Assembly (NCBI GenBank): GCA_040003205.1
Contig: JBDUDA010000115.1
Coordinates: 1 to 9,389, forward strand
Direction of reading: 5' to 3'
Length of the DNA: 9,389 nt
Source: JALYIM01 sp040003205
GTDB lineage: Bacteria > Acidobacteriota > Terriglobia > Terriglobales > Acidobacteriaceae
This document shows, one piece after another, positions 1 through 6,706 of this stretch. The notes beneath the pieces were generated by a model that was not told the origin of the DNA, ran no database searches, and worked only from the letters and a program-made list of their open reading frames with translations. The position numbers and the translations under genes were made by a program. Positions within the stretch are counted from its first letter, which is position 1, and the number at the start of each line of letters is the position of its first letter.

Positions 1-32
1 ACTCCGACGGCTATGCCCGGATGGCGGCATGA
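1..32 (+). CDS. C-terminal end of an upstream gene (partial, unidentified)
   Basis: An open frame enters from the left edge (first full codon at base 3), reads SDGYARMAA and ends at the TGA at 30-32. That stop shares the ATGA with the cofD start at 29, the same 4-base overlap seen between later genes of the operon, so a co-transcribed upstream gene is likely. Nine residues are too few to identify a family. CofG or an F420-dependent oxidoreductase would fit the context, but that is inference only. Confidence 0.55.
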   Translation, partial: SDGYARMAA

Positions 33-985
33 TCGTCGTTCTAACAGGAGGCACCGGCGGCGCTAAGTTTCTGGATGGGCTCCGCAAAGTGATAAATCCG
101 GAAGAACTCACCGTGATCGTAAACACCGGAGACGATTTCCAATGGTGGGGACTTCACGTTTCGCCGGACATTGACTCGGTAATGTACGTGTTGAGCGGTC
201 GAGTCAGCAAAGAGCGCGGCTGGGGCGTTGCAGGTGAAACGTTCTACTGTTTGCAGACCATGAAGCAATTGGACGAACCGGCGTGGTTTCAAATAGGAGA
301 TCGCGACTTGGCTACGCACCTGATTCGCACAAATTTATTGGCGCAGGGAAAAACGCTTACCGACGCTACCGCTGAAATAGCCTCCAAACTGAGCGTTGGA
401 GTCAGGGTTCTCCCGATGAGTAACTCCAGAGTGGAGACTCGTATAAACACACCCAGCGGCGAAATAGGTTTTCAGGAATATTTTGTGCAGCGTCGATATC
501 AGGATTTGGTAAACGGTGTGAGCTTTAACGGGGCAGAGAAGGCTAAAGCCGCACCGGGCGTAGTCAACGCAATCATGTCAGCGACAGCGGTTTTTCTCGC
601 ACCCAGCAACCCTGTCACCAGCATTGGACCCATTTTGGCTGTTGCCGAAATCCGCCAGGCTTTGCGTGACACGCCAGCGCCTGTAGTTGCCATCAGTCCG
701 ATCGTTGGCACAGCAGCAGTGTCCGGACCAGCCGGAAGCCTGATGGCCGCGCAGGGGTTGCCAGTTTCTATTGCCGGCGTGGCGAAAGCTTACGAAGATT
801 TTCTCGACGTCTTGATTGTGGACGACGCGGACAAATCCGACGCGGAAAAACTTGAACATTACGTATTGCGTGTCCCGCAAATGAAAACAATCATGCGCTC
901 TGAGGACGATAGAAAGTGTCTGGCGGAACAAGCGCTTTCCTACACTATTAAAAATGTGCCGCGAAAGATTTCGGTGGCATCATGA
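29..985 (+). CDS. cofD: CofD/FbiA family 2-phospho-L-lactate (or phosphoenolpyruvate-derived) transferase, F420 biosynthesis
   Basis: Cytosolic transferase that moves the phospho-three-carbon group from the CofC-made guanosine-diphospho intermediate onto Fo, releasing GMP and giving F420-0 or dehydro-F420-0. Seen in the 318-residue product: an N-terminal glycine-rich TGGTGGAKFLDGL (6-18), NTGDD (32-36), SPDIDSVMY (45-53), FQEYFV (148-153), and the strongly conserved PSNPVTSIGPIL (192-203), followed by SPIVG (223-227) and SGPAG (232-236). Length and motif order match full-length CofD. The ATG at 29 overlaps the upstream stop (ATGA) and starts directly on the glycine-rich strand, as expected; GGATGG lies just upstream as a weak ribosome site. 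The stop overlaps the cofC start by 4 bases. Family membership is very secure. Which three-carbon unit is used cannot be read from the sequence by eye. Confidence 0.96.
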   Translation: MIVVLTGGTGGAKFLDGLRKVINPEELTVIVNTGDDFQWWGLHVSPDIDSVMYVLSGRVSKERGWGVAGETFYCLQTMKQLDEPAWFQIGDRDLATHLIRTNLLAQGKTLTDATAEIASKLSVGVRVLPMSNSRVETRINTPSGEIGFQEYFVQRRYQDLVNGVSFNGAEKAKAAPGVVNAIMSATAVFLAPSNPVTSIGPILAVAEIRQALRDTPAPVVAISPIVGTAAVSGPAGSLMAAQGLPVSIAGVAKAYEDFLDVLIVDDADKSDAEKLEHYVLRVPQMKTIMRSEDDRKCLAEQALSYTIKNVPRKISVAS

Positions 986-1635
986 TCCTGATTCCAATCA
1001 AAAATCTGGGCCACGCCAAGCAACGGCTGGCGGAAGTTCTAACTCAAGAAGCGCGCACTCAACTTGCCCGCGCCATGCTTCTCGATATTCTGGAAACATT
1101 GTCACAATGGCAGGGGCGGCCCGAAGTCAGCTTAGTGAGCGGCGATCCCTCTGCAACGGAGATGGCCCGCCATTTCAATTTCGATGTAATTACAGATTTG
1201 CGAAACACTGGGGAAAGTGATGCGATCGCTATGGCCACCGCTGTTTGTGAAACACGAGGCGCCAAAAGTACCCTGGTAATTCCCGGAGACATTCCTCTAC
1301 TCCAAGCCTCAGAGCTGGCCGCGATTTTAGAATCTGCTCCAGCACAGGGCTCAGTGCTGGTCCCAGCGGCGGATGGCAGGGGTACAAACGCAATTTTCAG
1401 AAGTCCCTGCGGACTCTTCCCTCTTCGTTTCGGAAACGATAGCTTTTTCCCGCACCATGCCAAAGCGATCGCAACGCAGAAACCATGCATCGTGATGAAT
1501 TTCCCCGGCGTCGCGATGGATATTGACAATCCCCCGGATTTGCAAGATCTCGCGAACGCGCCGGGTGAGAGGCGTTCCCAACTGCTCGTAAGAAAATGGA
1601 ATTTCGCCGAATTACCGCGGACGGCAAATGCATGA
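982..1635 (+). CDS. cofC: CofC/FbiD family phospholactate (or PEP/3-phosphoglycerate) guanylyltransferase
   Basis: Nucleotidyltransferase that couples GTP to 2-phospho-L-lactate, phosphoenolpyruvate or, in some bacteria, 3-phosphoglycerate, giving the unstable donor used by CofD. The 217-residue product begins MILIPIKNLGHAKQRLA, the usual CofC start with the K-x(5)-K-x-R nucleotide-binding stretch. It continues with PGDIPLL (101-107), VPAADGRGTNAIF (127-139), RFGNDSF (149-155) and DIDNPPDL (180-187), in the order expected for CofC. The ATG at 982 forms ATGA with the cofD stop; GGTGG at 973-977 is a possible ribosome site. The last 12 codons overlap a possible longer cofE start, but the likely junction is another ATGA at 1632. 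CofC is known to set the side-chain type of F420 in studied organisms; the acceptor chosen here is unresolved. Confidence 0.94.
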   Translation: MILIPIKNLGHAKQRLAEVLTQEARTQLARAMLLDILETLSQWQGRPEVSLVSGDPSATEMARHFNFDVITDLRNTGESDAIAMATAVCETRGAKSTLVIPGDIPLLQASELAAILESAPAQGSVLVPAADGRGTNAIFRSPCGLFPLRFGNDSFFPHHAKAIATQKPCIVMNFPGVAMDIDNPPDLQDLANAPGERRSQLLVRKWNFAELPRTANA

Positions 1636-2405
1636 TCGATTCAAACCACGGCACACAGCCCCTTTCCATCTTCCCGATACCCGTGCAAGGCGAGATTCGC
1701 GCGGGAGATGACTTAACAGCAAAACTCCTGAGCGCGATAAAAGAAACCCGATTTGTTTTGATTGCTGGTGACATCCTGATCGTGAAGCATAAAATCGTCT
1801 CCAAAGCCGAGAATCAATTGGTCGAACTCGACAGCGTGACGCCTTCAGAAAGCTCCCTCGCATGGGCAAAAAGTTACGGTCTGGATGCGCGTACCACTGA
1901 GTTGGCGTTGATGCAAAGCAAGCGAGTTGTCCGGCAAGAGCGCGGCGTTCTCATCACCCAGACCAAACATGGATTTGTTTGCGCAAACAGCGGAGTGGAT
2001 GTTTCTAACGTGGACGGAGGACGGTGCGCGCTGCTGCTGCCCAACGACCCTGACAAGTCAGCAAAAACAATTCACAGTGAGATGCGGCGGCTTTTGAAGC
2101 TCCATATTCCAGTGATAATCACTGACACATTTGGCAGGCCGTGGCGCGAAGGTTTAACAGAAGCTGCGATCGGCGTTGCAGGGATGAAAGCCATTCACGA
2201 TTATCGGGGACACAATGATCCGCACGGGTATCCTCTGCGGGTCAGCCTTGAAGCCGTCGCCGACGAACTGGCTTGCGCCGCCGGTCTGGTTTGCGGCAAG
2301 CTTGCTCGTGTGCCGGCCTGCCTGGTGCGAGGCTTTCCCTACGAAGTGGCGGAGGGAAGCGCGGCAGAATTGATTCGTCCTGCCGAGAGAGATTTGTTTC
2401 AGTAG
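1632..2405 (+). CDS. cofE: CofE, F420-0:L-glutamate gamma-ligase (single-domain)
   Basis: GTP-dependent ligase that adds L-glutamates to F420-0 through amide and gamma-glutamyl links. The 257-residue product from 1632 shows GDILIVKHKIVSKAE (46-60), GVDVSNV (121-127), ITDTFGRPWR (163-172), GVAG (181-184), DYRGHNDPHGYPLRV (190-204) and ADELACAAGLVCGK (210-223), all in CofE order. An in-frame ATG at 1596 would add 12 residues inside cofC. I prefer 1632 because it makes the ATGA overlap used elsewhere in this operon and places the conserved core at the usual distance from the N-terminus. The protein ends right after the ligase domain: there is no C-terminal nitroreductase-like domain as in mycobacterial FbiB. 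It is therefore the archaeal-style form and cannot itself reduce dehydro-F420-0. Confidence 0.95.
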   Translation: MIDSNHGTQPLSIFPIPVQGEIRAGDDLTAKLLSAIKETRFVLIAGDILIVKHKIVSKAENQLVELDSVTPSESSLAWAKSYGLDARTTELALMQSKRVVRQERGVLITQTKHGFVCANSGVDVSNVDGGRCALLLPNDPDKSAKTIHSEMRRLLKLHIPVIITDTFGRPWREGLTEAAIGVAGMKAIHDYRGHNDPHGYPLRVSLEAVADELACAAGLVCGKLARVPACLVRGFPYEVAEGSAAELIRPAERDLFQ

Positions 2406-2414
2406 GAAGTAAGA

Positions 2415-2418
2415 GGAG
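2415..2418 (+). promoter_or_regulatory. Ribosome binding site of cofH
   Basis: GGAG within the purine-rich AAGAGGAG lies 5 bases before the GTG at 2424. This good Shine-Dalgarno match supports that non-ATG start. It sits in the 18-bp gap after cofE, so cofH is the one F420 gene here that starts independently of an overlapping stop. Confidence 0.8.
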
Positions 2419-2423
2419 CATTT

Positions 2424-3656
2424 GTGAGTCGAATTTTGACACAATCTGAACTGGGAAACTTTCCTTCCCTCAATTGGGAAGACATCCGCGGCAGCCTTAG
2501 TTTTGATTTTCGCGCGGCTCTTGAGCAGGTTATTGAGTCGCGAGATGGCGCGGTGTTATCTCGCGAGCAGAGCCTGCTTCTCGCCAATGCTGAAGGCGAT
2601 GATTTGTTCGGCTTGCTGGTGGCCGCCGATGCACTGCGTCGCGACTTGGTAGGCAACCTGATCACTTATGTGGTCAATCGAAACATAAATTTCACAAATG
2701 TTTGTTTCGTCGGTTGCAAATTCTGCGCCTTCAGCCGCGGTCCTCGCGAAGCGGACACTTACTCTCTTTCTCTTGAGCAGGTGGCGCAAAAAGCGGTCGA
2801 GGCCTGGGAGATTGGGGCCACCGAGGTTTGCATTCAGGGCGGCCTGCCGCACGGACTTCCGAAATTCTTCTATCGCGACATTTTGCGGGCGGTAAAAGAA
2901 TCAGTTCCCGGAATGCACATCCACGCATTTTCTCCCATGGAGATTATGTATGGCGTTGAGCTCACCGGCATGCCGCTGAAAGATTACCTGAGCATGTTGC
3001 GGGATAATGGCCTCGACACCTTACCCGGCACGGCGGCCGAGATTCTGGACGATGAAGTGCGCCATGTACTTTCTCGCAACAAGCTCTCGACCAATCAGTG
3101 GACAGACGTCGTTCGGACCGCTCATAGCTGCGGCATTCGCACAACGTCAACGCTGATGTACGGCCACATGGAAACCACAACGCACTGGGTGAATCAGCTT
3201 CTGCTGCTACGAGAAATACAAAACGAAACAGGCGGCTTCACCGAATTTGTCCCCCTCGGATTCGTGCATCACAATACTCTACTGTTTCAGCAGGGACTAT
3301 CGCGTCCGGGACCAACCCTGGCCGAGCATCTTAAAATTCATGCGCTTTCGCGAATCCTCTTGGCCGGCGCGATCAACAACATTCAAGTCTCGTGGGTAAA
3401 ATTGAATCGTGATCTCTCCAAATTGTGCCTGCACGCTGGTGCTAACGATTACGGCGGGACGCTGATGGAGGAAAACATCTCCCGTGAAGCGGGAGCCACG
3501 GCTGGGCAGTACACCAGTCCGCAAGACTTCCAGTCATTAATTTTAGAAGCAGGCCGCATACCCGCCGAACGCAACACCGCCTACACGCGCATCCGTATTA
3601 AGCAACCGATTGAGCATTTCAGCGCTGAATATTCCATGGAGCCGGAATTCGCGTGA
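2424..3656 (+). CDS. cofH: CofH, radical SAM Fo synthase subunit 2 (5-amino-6-ribitylaminouracil:L-tyrosine 4-hydroxybenzyl transferase)
   Basis: Radical S-adenosylmethionine enzyme that joins the 4-hydroxybenzyl part of tyrosine to 5-amino-6-(D-ribitylamino)uracil, a riboflavin-pathway intermediate; CofG then closes the ring to Fo. The 410-residue product has the 4Fe-4S motif C94-x3-C98-x2-C101 (CFVGCKFC), preceded by the NRNINFTNVC strand typical of the CofH/CofG/MqnC/MqnE group. HIHAFSPMEI, LPGTAAEILDDEVR, TSTLMYGHMET and FVPLGFVH follow, and the C-terminal part contains GANDYGGTLMEENIS and GRIPAERNTAYTRI, which favour CofH over CofG. The length is that of a stand-alone CofH, about half of the fused mycobacterial FbiC. 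The start is GTG with a good ribosome site; the stop overlaps npdG (GTGA). The related menaquinone enzymes MqnC and MqnE are the main alternative, disfavoured by the F420 context and tail motifs. Confidence 0.93.
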   Translation: MSRILTQSELGNFPSLNWEDIRGSLSFDFRAALEQVIESRDGAVLSREQSLLLANAEGDDLFGLLVAADALRRDLVGNLITYVVNRNINFTNVCFVGCKFCAFSRGPREADTYSLSLEQVAQKAVEAWEIGATEVCIQGGLPHGLPKFFYRDILRAVKESVPGMHIHAFSPMEIMYGVELTGMPLKDYLSMLRDNGLDTLPGTAAEILDDEVRHVLSRNKLSTNQWTDVVRTAHSCGIRTTSTLMYGHMETTTHWVNQLLLLREIQNETGGFTEFVPLGFVHHNTLLFQQGLSRPGPTLAEHLKIHALSRILLAGAINNIQVSWVKLNRDLSKLCLHAGANDYGGTLMEENISREAGATAGQYTSPQDFQSLILEAGRIPAERNTAYTRIRIKQPIEHFSAEYSMEPEFA

Positions 3657-4336
3657 CCCGACCGATCGCAATCATCGGCGGCACTGGCCCTGAAGGTTCT
3701 GGACTCGCTCTTCGTTGGGCCCGTGCAGGTGAGACCGTAATTATTGGGTCGCGCGACCCAAGCCGCGCTCAGCAAGCCGCCGACAAAATTAAGCAAAGAG
3801 TGGGAGCGGCGGCTAGAGTTTCCGGCATGGAAAATTCTGCCGCCTGCGCAGCCGCCGGTCTACTCGTGCTTACCGTCCCATTCGAAGTACACGCAGCACT
3901 GTTGAAACAGCTAAAGTCGTCGATTCGTTCCGGCAGCATTGTGATTGACACCACTGTCCCTCTGGCAGCGAGTGTTGGAGGACGCCCGACCCGAACCCTG
4001 GGAGTCTGGCAAGGTTCGGCAGCGCAGCAAACCGCAGAACTGGTTCCAAACGGAGTTTCGGTAGTCTCGGCATTTCACAGTGTGGCCTCAGAGATTCTGA
4101 ATTCTGACGACGACATCGACTGCGACGTGATCGTTTGCAGCGATAATCCTGAAGCTGCGAAAGAGGTACGCGCGCTCGCGTTGAAACTGCCCGGCGTTCG
4201 CGCCATTGACGGAGGCAAGCTTGAAAACTCCCGCATTGTCGAGGAAATAACCGCGCTCTTGATTGGATTTAACATTCGCCTCAAAGCACATTCCGGCCTG
4301 CGCATCACCGGACTACCGGAATCCGCTTACAAATAG
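3653..4336 (+). CDS. npdG: NADPH-dependent F420 reductase (F420H2:NADP oxidoreductase, Fno/NpdG)
   Basis: Reversible hydride transfer between NADP(H) and F420, linking the deazaflavin pool to NADPH. The 227-residue product opens with a Rossmann fingerprint, IIGGTGPEGSGLALRWA (7-23), where the GGTG-x-EG-x-G pattern is typical of this family. IGSRDPSRA follows (31-39); its Ser and Arg after the second strand fit recognition of the NADPH 2'-phosphate. Further family features are LTVPFE (73-78), VIDTTVPL (97-104), VSAFHSV (138-144) and the C-terminal NSRIVEEITALLIGFNIR (192-209). The length is typical. The GTG start overlaps the cofH stop by 4 bases, which argues for translational coupling. It is the last F420 gene of the cluster; 49 bp without a visible terminator separate it from the transporter genes. 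An NADP-dependent reductase of other function is unlikely given context and motifs. Confidence 0.93.
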   Translation: MTRPIAIIGGTGPEGSGLALRWARAGETVIIGSRDPSRAQQAADKIKQRVGAAARVSGMENSAACAAAGLLVLTVPFEVHAALLKQLKSSIRSGSIVIDTTVPLAASVGGRPTRTLGVWQGSAAQQTAELVPNGVSVVSAFHSVASEILNSDDDIDCDVIVCSDNPEAAKEVRALALKLPGVRAIDGGKLENSRIVEEITALLIGFNIRLKAHSGLRITGLPESAYK

Positions 4337-4385
4337 ATGTTTTCCGCTTCTGCCTCCTTCGGCTCTTCTGCCATACTTGCCATTC

Positions 4386-5162
4386 ATGAACAATACGGAC
4401 GCTGGGTCCGCCATCGAATTTCGTAAAGTTGGATATCGCCTCGCCGATGGCTGCGAGTTGCTTCACGATCTATATCTCGATGTCACTCGCGGAGAAACTC
4501 TCGTCCTCCTCGGTCGCAGCGGATCGGGCAAAACCACAACCCTGAAACTCATCAACTGTCTTCTTTCTCCCAGCAGCGGCGACATCAGCGTTGAAGGCCG
4601 ATTCATTCGCGATTGGGATGTGATTCAGTTGAGGCGAAGAATTGGTTACGTAATTCAGGATGTTGGATTGTTTCCTCATTTCACCGTGGCACGCAATATC
4701 GGTCTGGTACCTTCCCTGGAAAAGTGGACCGCCGATCGCATAAAAGCGCGAGTGCAGGAATTGCTTCAGCTCGTGGGACTGGATGCGAACATCGCCGCCA
4801 GATATCCGCATCAGCTCTCGGGCGGACAGCGGCAGCGCGTCGGGGTGGCCCGCGCGCTCGCCGCCGATCCGCCCGTCCTGTTGATGGACGAGCCTTTTGG
4901 CGCTCTCGATCCAATCACTCGCGCCGAACTGCAACGCGAATTTCTATCGCTCCAGCGGCGCATGGGAAAGACCATCGTCTTCGTGACTCATGATCTGCGG
5001 GAGGCGTTATTGCTGGGGACGCGCATCGGACTTATGGAGTCAGGCTGTCTCGTCACCATTGAATCTCGTGAAAAGTTCTCGCAGTCATCGCATCCGCTGG
5101 TAAAGGCTTATCTCGACGCCTTCAATACCACATTCGACCATCAGGCGGGAGAGAACCGATGA
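4386..5162 (+). CDS. ABC transporter ATPase, OpuCA/OsmV/ProV-type (quaternary amine or osmolyte import)
   Basis: Nucleotide-binding subunit that powers the importer encoded with the next two genes. The 258-residue product from 4386 shows Walker A GRSGSGKTT (43-51), the Q-loop at IQDVGLFPH (90-98), signature LSGGQRQR (144-151), Walker B LLMDEP (165-170), D-loop GALD (172-175) and H-loop His202 (VTHD). QDVGLFPHFTVARNI is characteristic of the betaine/choline/carnitine ATPase group. It ends soon after the ATPase core, without the tandem CBS domains that sense ionic strength in ProV and OpuAA, so direct osmotic gating by that route is not expected. The frame is open from 4263 inside npdG, but the extra 41 residues look unrelated to ABC proteins, so I chose the ATG at 4386; no clear ribosome site precedes it. 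The stop overlaps the permease start (ATGA). Confidence 0.92.
   Translation: MNNTDAGSAIEFRKVGYRLADGCELLHDLYLDVTRGETLVLLGRSGSGKTTTLKLINCLLSPSSGDISVEGRFIRDWDVIQLRRRIGYVIQDVGLFPHFTVARNIGLVPSLEKWTADRIKARVQELLQLVGLDANIAARYPHQLSGGQRQRVGVARALAADPPVLLMDEPFGALDPITRAELQREFLSLQRRMGKTIVFVTHDLREALLLGTRIGLMESGCLVTIESREKFSQSSHPLVKAYLDAFNTTFDHQAGENR
5148..5153 (+). promoter_or_regulatory. Ribosome binding site of the permease gene
   Basis: GGAGAG ends 5 bases before the ATG at 5159 and lies inside the end of the ATPase gene. It supports that start and suggests efficient reinitiation at the ATGA junction. Confidence 0.7.
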
Positions 5163-5791
5163 ATGTCTGGCAGTTCATGCTTCACAATCGCAGCGAGGTT
5201 TTGGAACTCACGCTGGAACATCTCTGGCTGGTAGGCGTCTCTACCTTGCTGGCGGTATGCATCGGAATTCCCCTGGGCATACTTATCACGCGCTGGCCAA
5301 AATTTAATAAGCCGGTGCTGGGCGGAGCAAATATTATTCAAACTATCCCTAGCCTGGCGCTTTTTGGATTTCTGCTGCCGGTGCCGTGGCTGGGAGCACG
5401 CGCCGACCGTCTCGCGATTCTCGCGCTCACCCTCTACGCGCTGCTTCCCCTGATTCGCAATACTTACGCCGGCATCACGGGAGTGGACCGTTCAGTTGTC
5501 GAGGCCGGTCGCGGCATGGGCATGACCGACCGCCAACTGTTATGGCAGGTCGAGCTTCCACTCGCGATGGGCGTCATCATCGCCGGAGTACGGGTGGCCG
5601 TGGTCATTTCCGTAGGATTGGCCACCATCGCTGCCGCAATCGGGGCGGGAGGTCTGGGCGAATATATTTTTCGCGGCCTGGCGATGGTTAATGATCAGGT
5701 GATTCTGGCGGGAGCGATTCCTGCTGCCGGCATGGCTTTGCTGGCGGACGTCACTTTAGGCTGGCTCGAAAAAAGATTGAGGCCGCGTTGA
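5159..5791 (+). CDS. ABC transporter permease, OpuCB/OsmW/YehW-type
   Basis: Inner-membrane channel subunit of the importer. The 210-residue product has about five to six hydrophobic segments (roughly 22-43, 57-76, 85-104, 137-160, 183-202). The EAA loop that contacts the ATPase is EAGRGMGMTDRQLLWQVELP (115-134), and the following IGAGGLGEYIFRG (161-173) is a hallmark of the OpuCB/OpuCD/ProW branch. IQTIPSLALFGFLLP (60-74) is another family stretch. The length is that of the short stand-alone permeases. Only this one permease gene is present, so a homodimeric channel is inferred; Bacillus OpuC uses two different permeases. Both ends overlap neighbours by 4 bases (ATGA with the ATPase, TTGA with the binding protein), indicating tight co-translation. 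Membership is secure; the substrate is not determined. Confidence 0.92.
   Translation: MNVWQFMLHNRSEVLELTLEHLWLVGVSTLLAVCIGIPLGILITRWPKFNKPVLGGANIIQTIPSLALFGFLLPVPWLGARADRLAILALTLYALLPLIRNTYAGITGVDRSVVEAGRGMGMTDRQLLWQVELPLAMGVIIAGVRVAVVISVGLATIAAAIGAGGLGEYIFRGLAMVNDQVILAGAIPAAGMALLADVTLGWLEKRLRPR
5779..5782 (+). promoter_or_regulatory. Ribosome binding site deciding the TTG start of the binding protein
   Basis: GAGG lies 5 bases upstream of TTG at 5788, inside the end of the permease gene. It supports the rare TTG start, which also creates the 4-base TTGA overlap with the permease stop. Confidence 0.6.
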
Positions 5792-6699
5792 TTGCGAAGG
5801 ACAACTCGAAAGCCCAGCCGCCTTTAACTTTTCCCTGCATTTTTATTTTGGTGTGTGTTTTGCTTTCTTTCATCGCCTGCGGACCCTCGCGAGCGAACCG
5901 CATCGTCGTCGGTTCCAAAAACTTCACCGAACAACTCATCCTCGGTGAAATCTTTGCCCAGCAAATTGAAAATAAAACTCATCTCTCCGTGGAGCGTCGT
6001 TTTTATCTCGCCGGCACTTACATCTGCCAGCAGGCGATCCTTGGCGGGAGAATTGATATCTATCCTGAATACACCGGTACCGCTCTCACTGCCGTTCTGA
6101 AAGAAACTCCGCAAGCGAATCGCGAAGATGTTTACCAGCGTGTGAAATCCGAATACGACAAGCGTTTCTCGCTCGCCCTTGGACCTCCCTTGGGTTTCAA
6201 CGACACCTTCGCTATCGAAATTCGCGGGGACGATGCCCGGCAACTCACCCTCAAGACCATCACGCAAGCCGCCGTGTATGCGCCCAAATGGCGAGCTGGC
6301 TTTGGATACGAATTCATGGAACGCCCCGACGGTTACAAGGGACTGATCTCAACTTATAGGTTGAAGTTTGCGGAGTCGCCACGCATCATGGATTTGGGCC
6401 TTCTCACTCGCGCGTTAAAAAGCAAGCAGGTGGATGTGATTGCCGGCAACACTACCGATGGCCTGATTCCCGCCTTCGATCTTTTTGTACTGGAAGACGA
6501 CCGCCACTACTTTCCTCCCTATGAAGCGGTCGCGATCATGCGGAAAGCGATGCTGGAACATCATCCGGAAGTAGAGCACGCGCTTGATGGTCTAGCCGGC
6601 AAAATCTCCGAGGCTGAAATGCGCAAGCTGAATTACGCGGTAGATGGAGAGCATCGCGACGTGAAGGAAGTCGTACAGGAATTTCTGCGGACGAAATAA
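5788..6699 (+). CDS. Lipoprotein substrate-binding protein, OpuAC/OpuCC/OsmF-type (betaine/choline/carnitine-like ligand)
   Basis: Captures the ligand outside the cytoplasmic membrane and delivers it to the permease. The 303-residue product has a short polar N-terminus, a hydrophobic stretch (about 13-30) and a lipobox-like FIAC with Cys31 as the likely lipidated residue; Phe at -3 is less usual. The mature part starts with VGSKNFTEQLILGEI (41-55), the classic OpuAC-family opening. It continues with GGRIDIYPEYTGTAL (86-100), FNDTFAI (137-143), VDVIAGNTTDGLI (215-227) and VLEDDRHYFPPYEA (234-247). All are typical of full-length OpuCC/OsmF proteins, although members bind different ligands including glycine betaine, choline, carnitine and, in the EgtU branch, ergothioneine. 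The start is TTG, backed by a ribosome site and the TTGA overlap. No later Met or Val start would preserve the signal sequence. The gene ends 7 bp from the convergent priA. Confidence 0.92.
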   Translation: MIAKDNSKAQPPLTFPCIFILVCVLLSFIACGPSRANRIVVGSKNFTEQLILGEIFAQQIENKTHLSVERRFYLAGTYICQQAILGGRIDIYPEYTGTALTAVLKETPQANREDVYQRVKSEYDKRFSLALGPPLGFNDTFAIEIRGDDARQLTLKTITQAAVYAPKWRAGFGYEFMERPDGYKGLISTYRLKFAESPRIMDLGLLTRALKSKQVDVIAGNTTDGLIPAFDLFVLEDDRHYFPPYEAVAIMRKAMLEHHPEVEHALDGLAGKISEAEMRKLNYAVDGEHRDVKEVVQEFLRTK

Positions 6700-6706
6700 C
6701 TGCGCT

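Noticed and set aside
1222..1229. Three GCGATCGC octamers (1222-1229, 1465-1472, 9159-9166), like the cyanobacterial HIP1 palindrome
   Set aside because: Two lie inside cofC as ordinary codons and three copies are too few to claim a HIP1-like repeat; nothing else suggests a cyanobacterium.
1059..1529. Minus-strand open frame of about 156 codons within cofC
   Set aside because: It is antisense to the conserved CofC core and has no family features; the plus-strand gene explains the sequence.
1596..1631. Earlier ATG for cofE
   Set aside because: It would overlap cofC by 40 bases, while the ATG at 1632 gives the ATGA junction common in this operon and a normal CofE length.
4263..4385. N-terminal extension of the ABC ATPase overlapping npdG
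   Set aside because: The 41 extra residues are unlike ABC ATPases and would overlap npdG by 74 bases; the ATG at 4386 gives a family-typical N-terminus.
4340..4386. Possible extended -10 (TGCCATACT) before the ATPase gene
   Set aside because: There is no matching -35 at the right distance, and it sits almost on the start codon; not distinguishable from chance.
4470..4934. Minus-strand open frame inside the ABC ATPase
   Set aside because: It is a mirror of the Walker A to Walker B coding region with no domain of its own.
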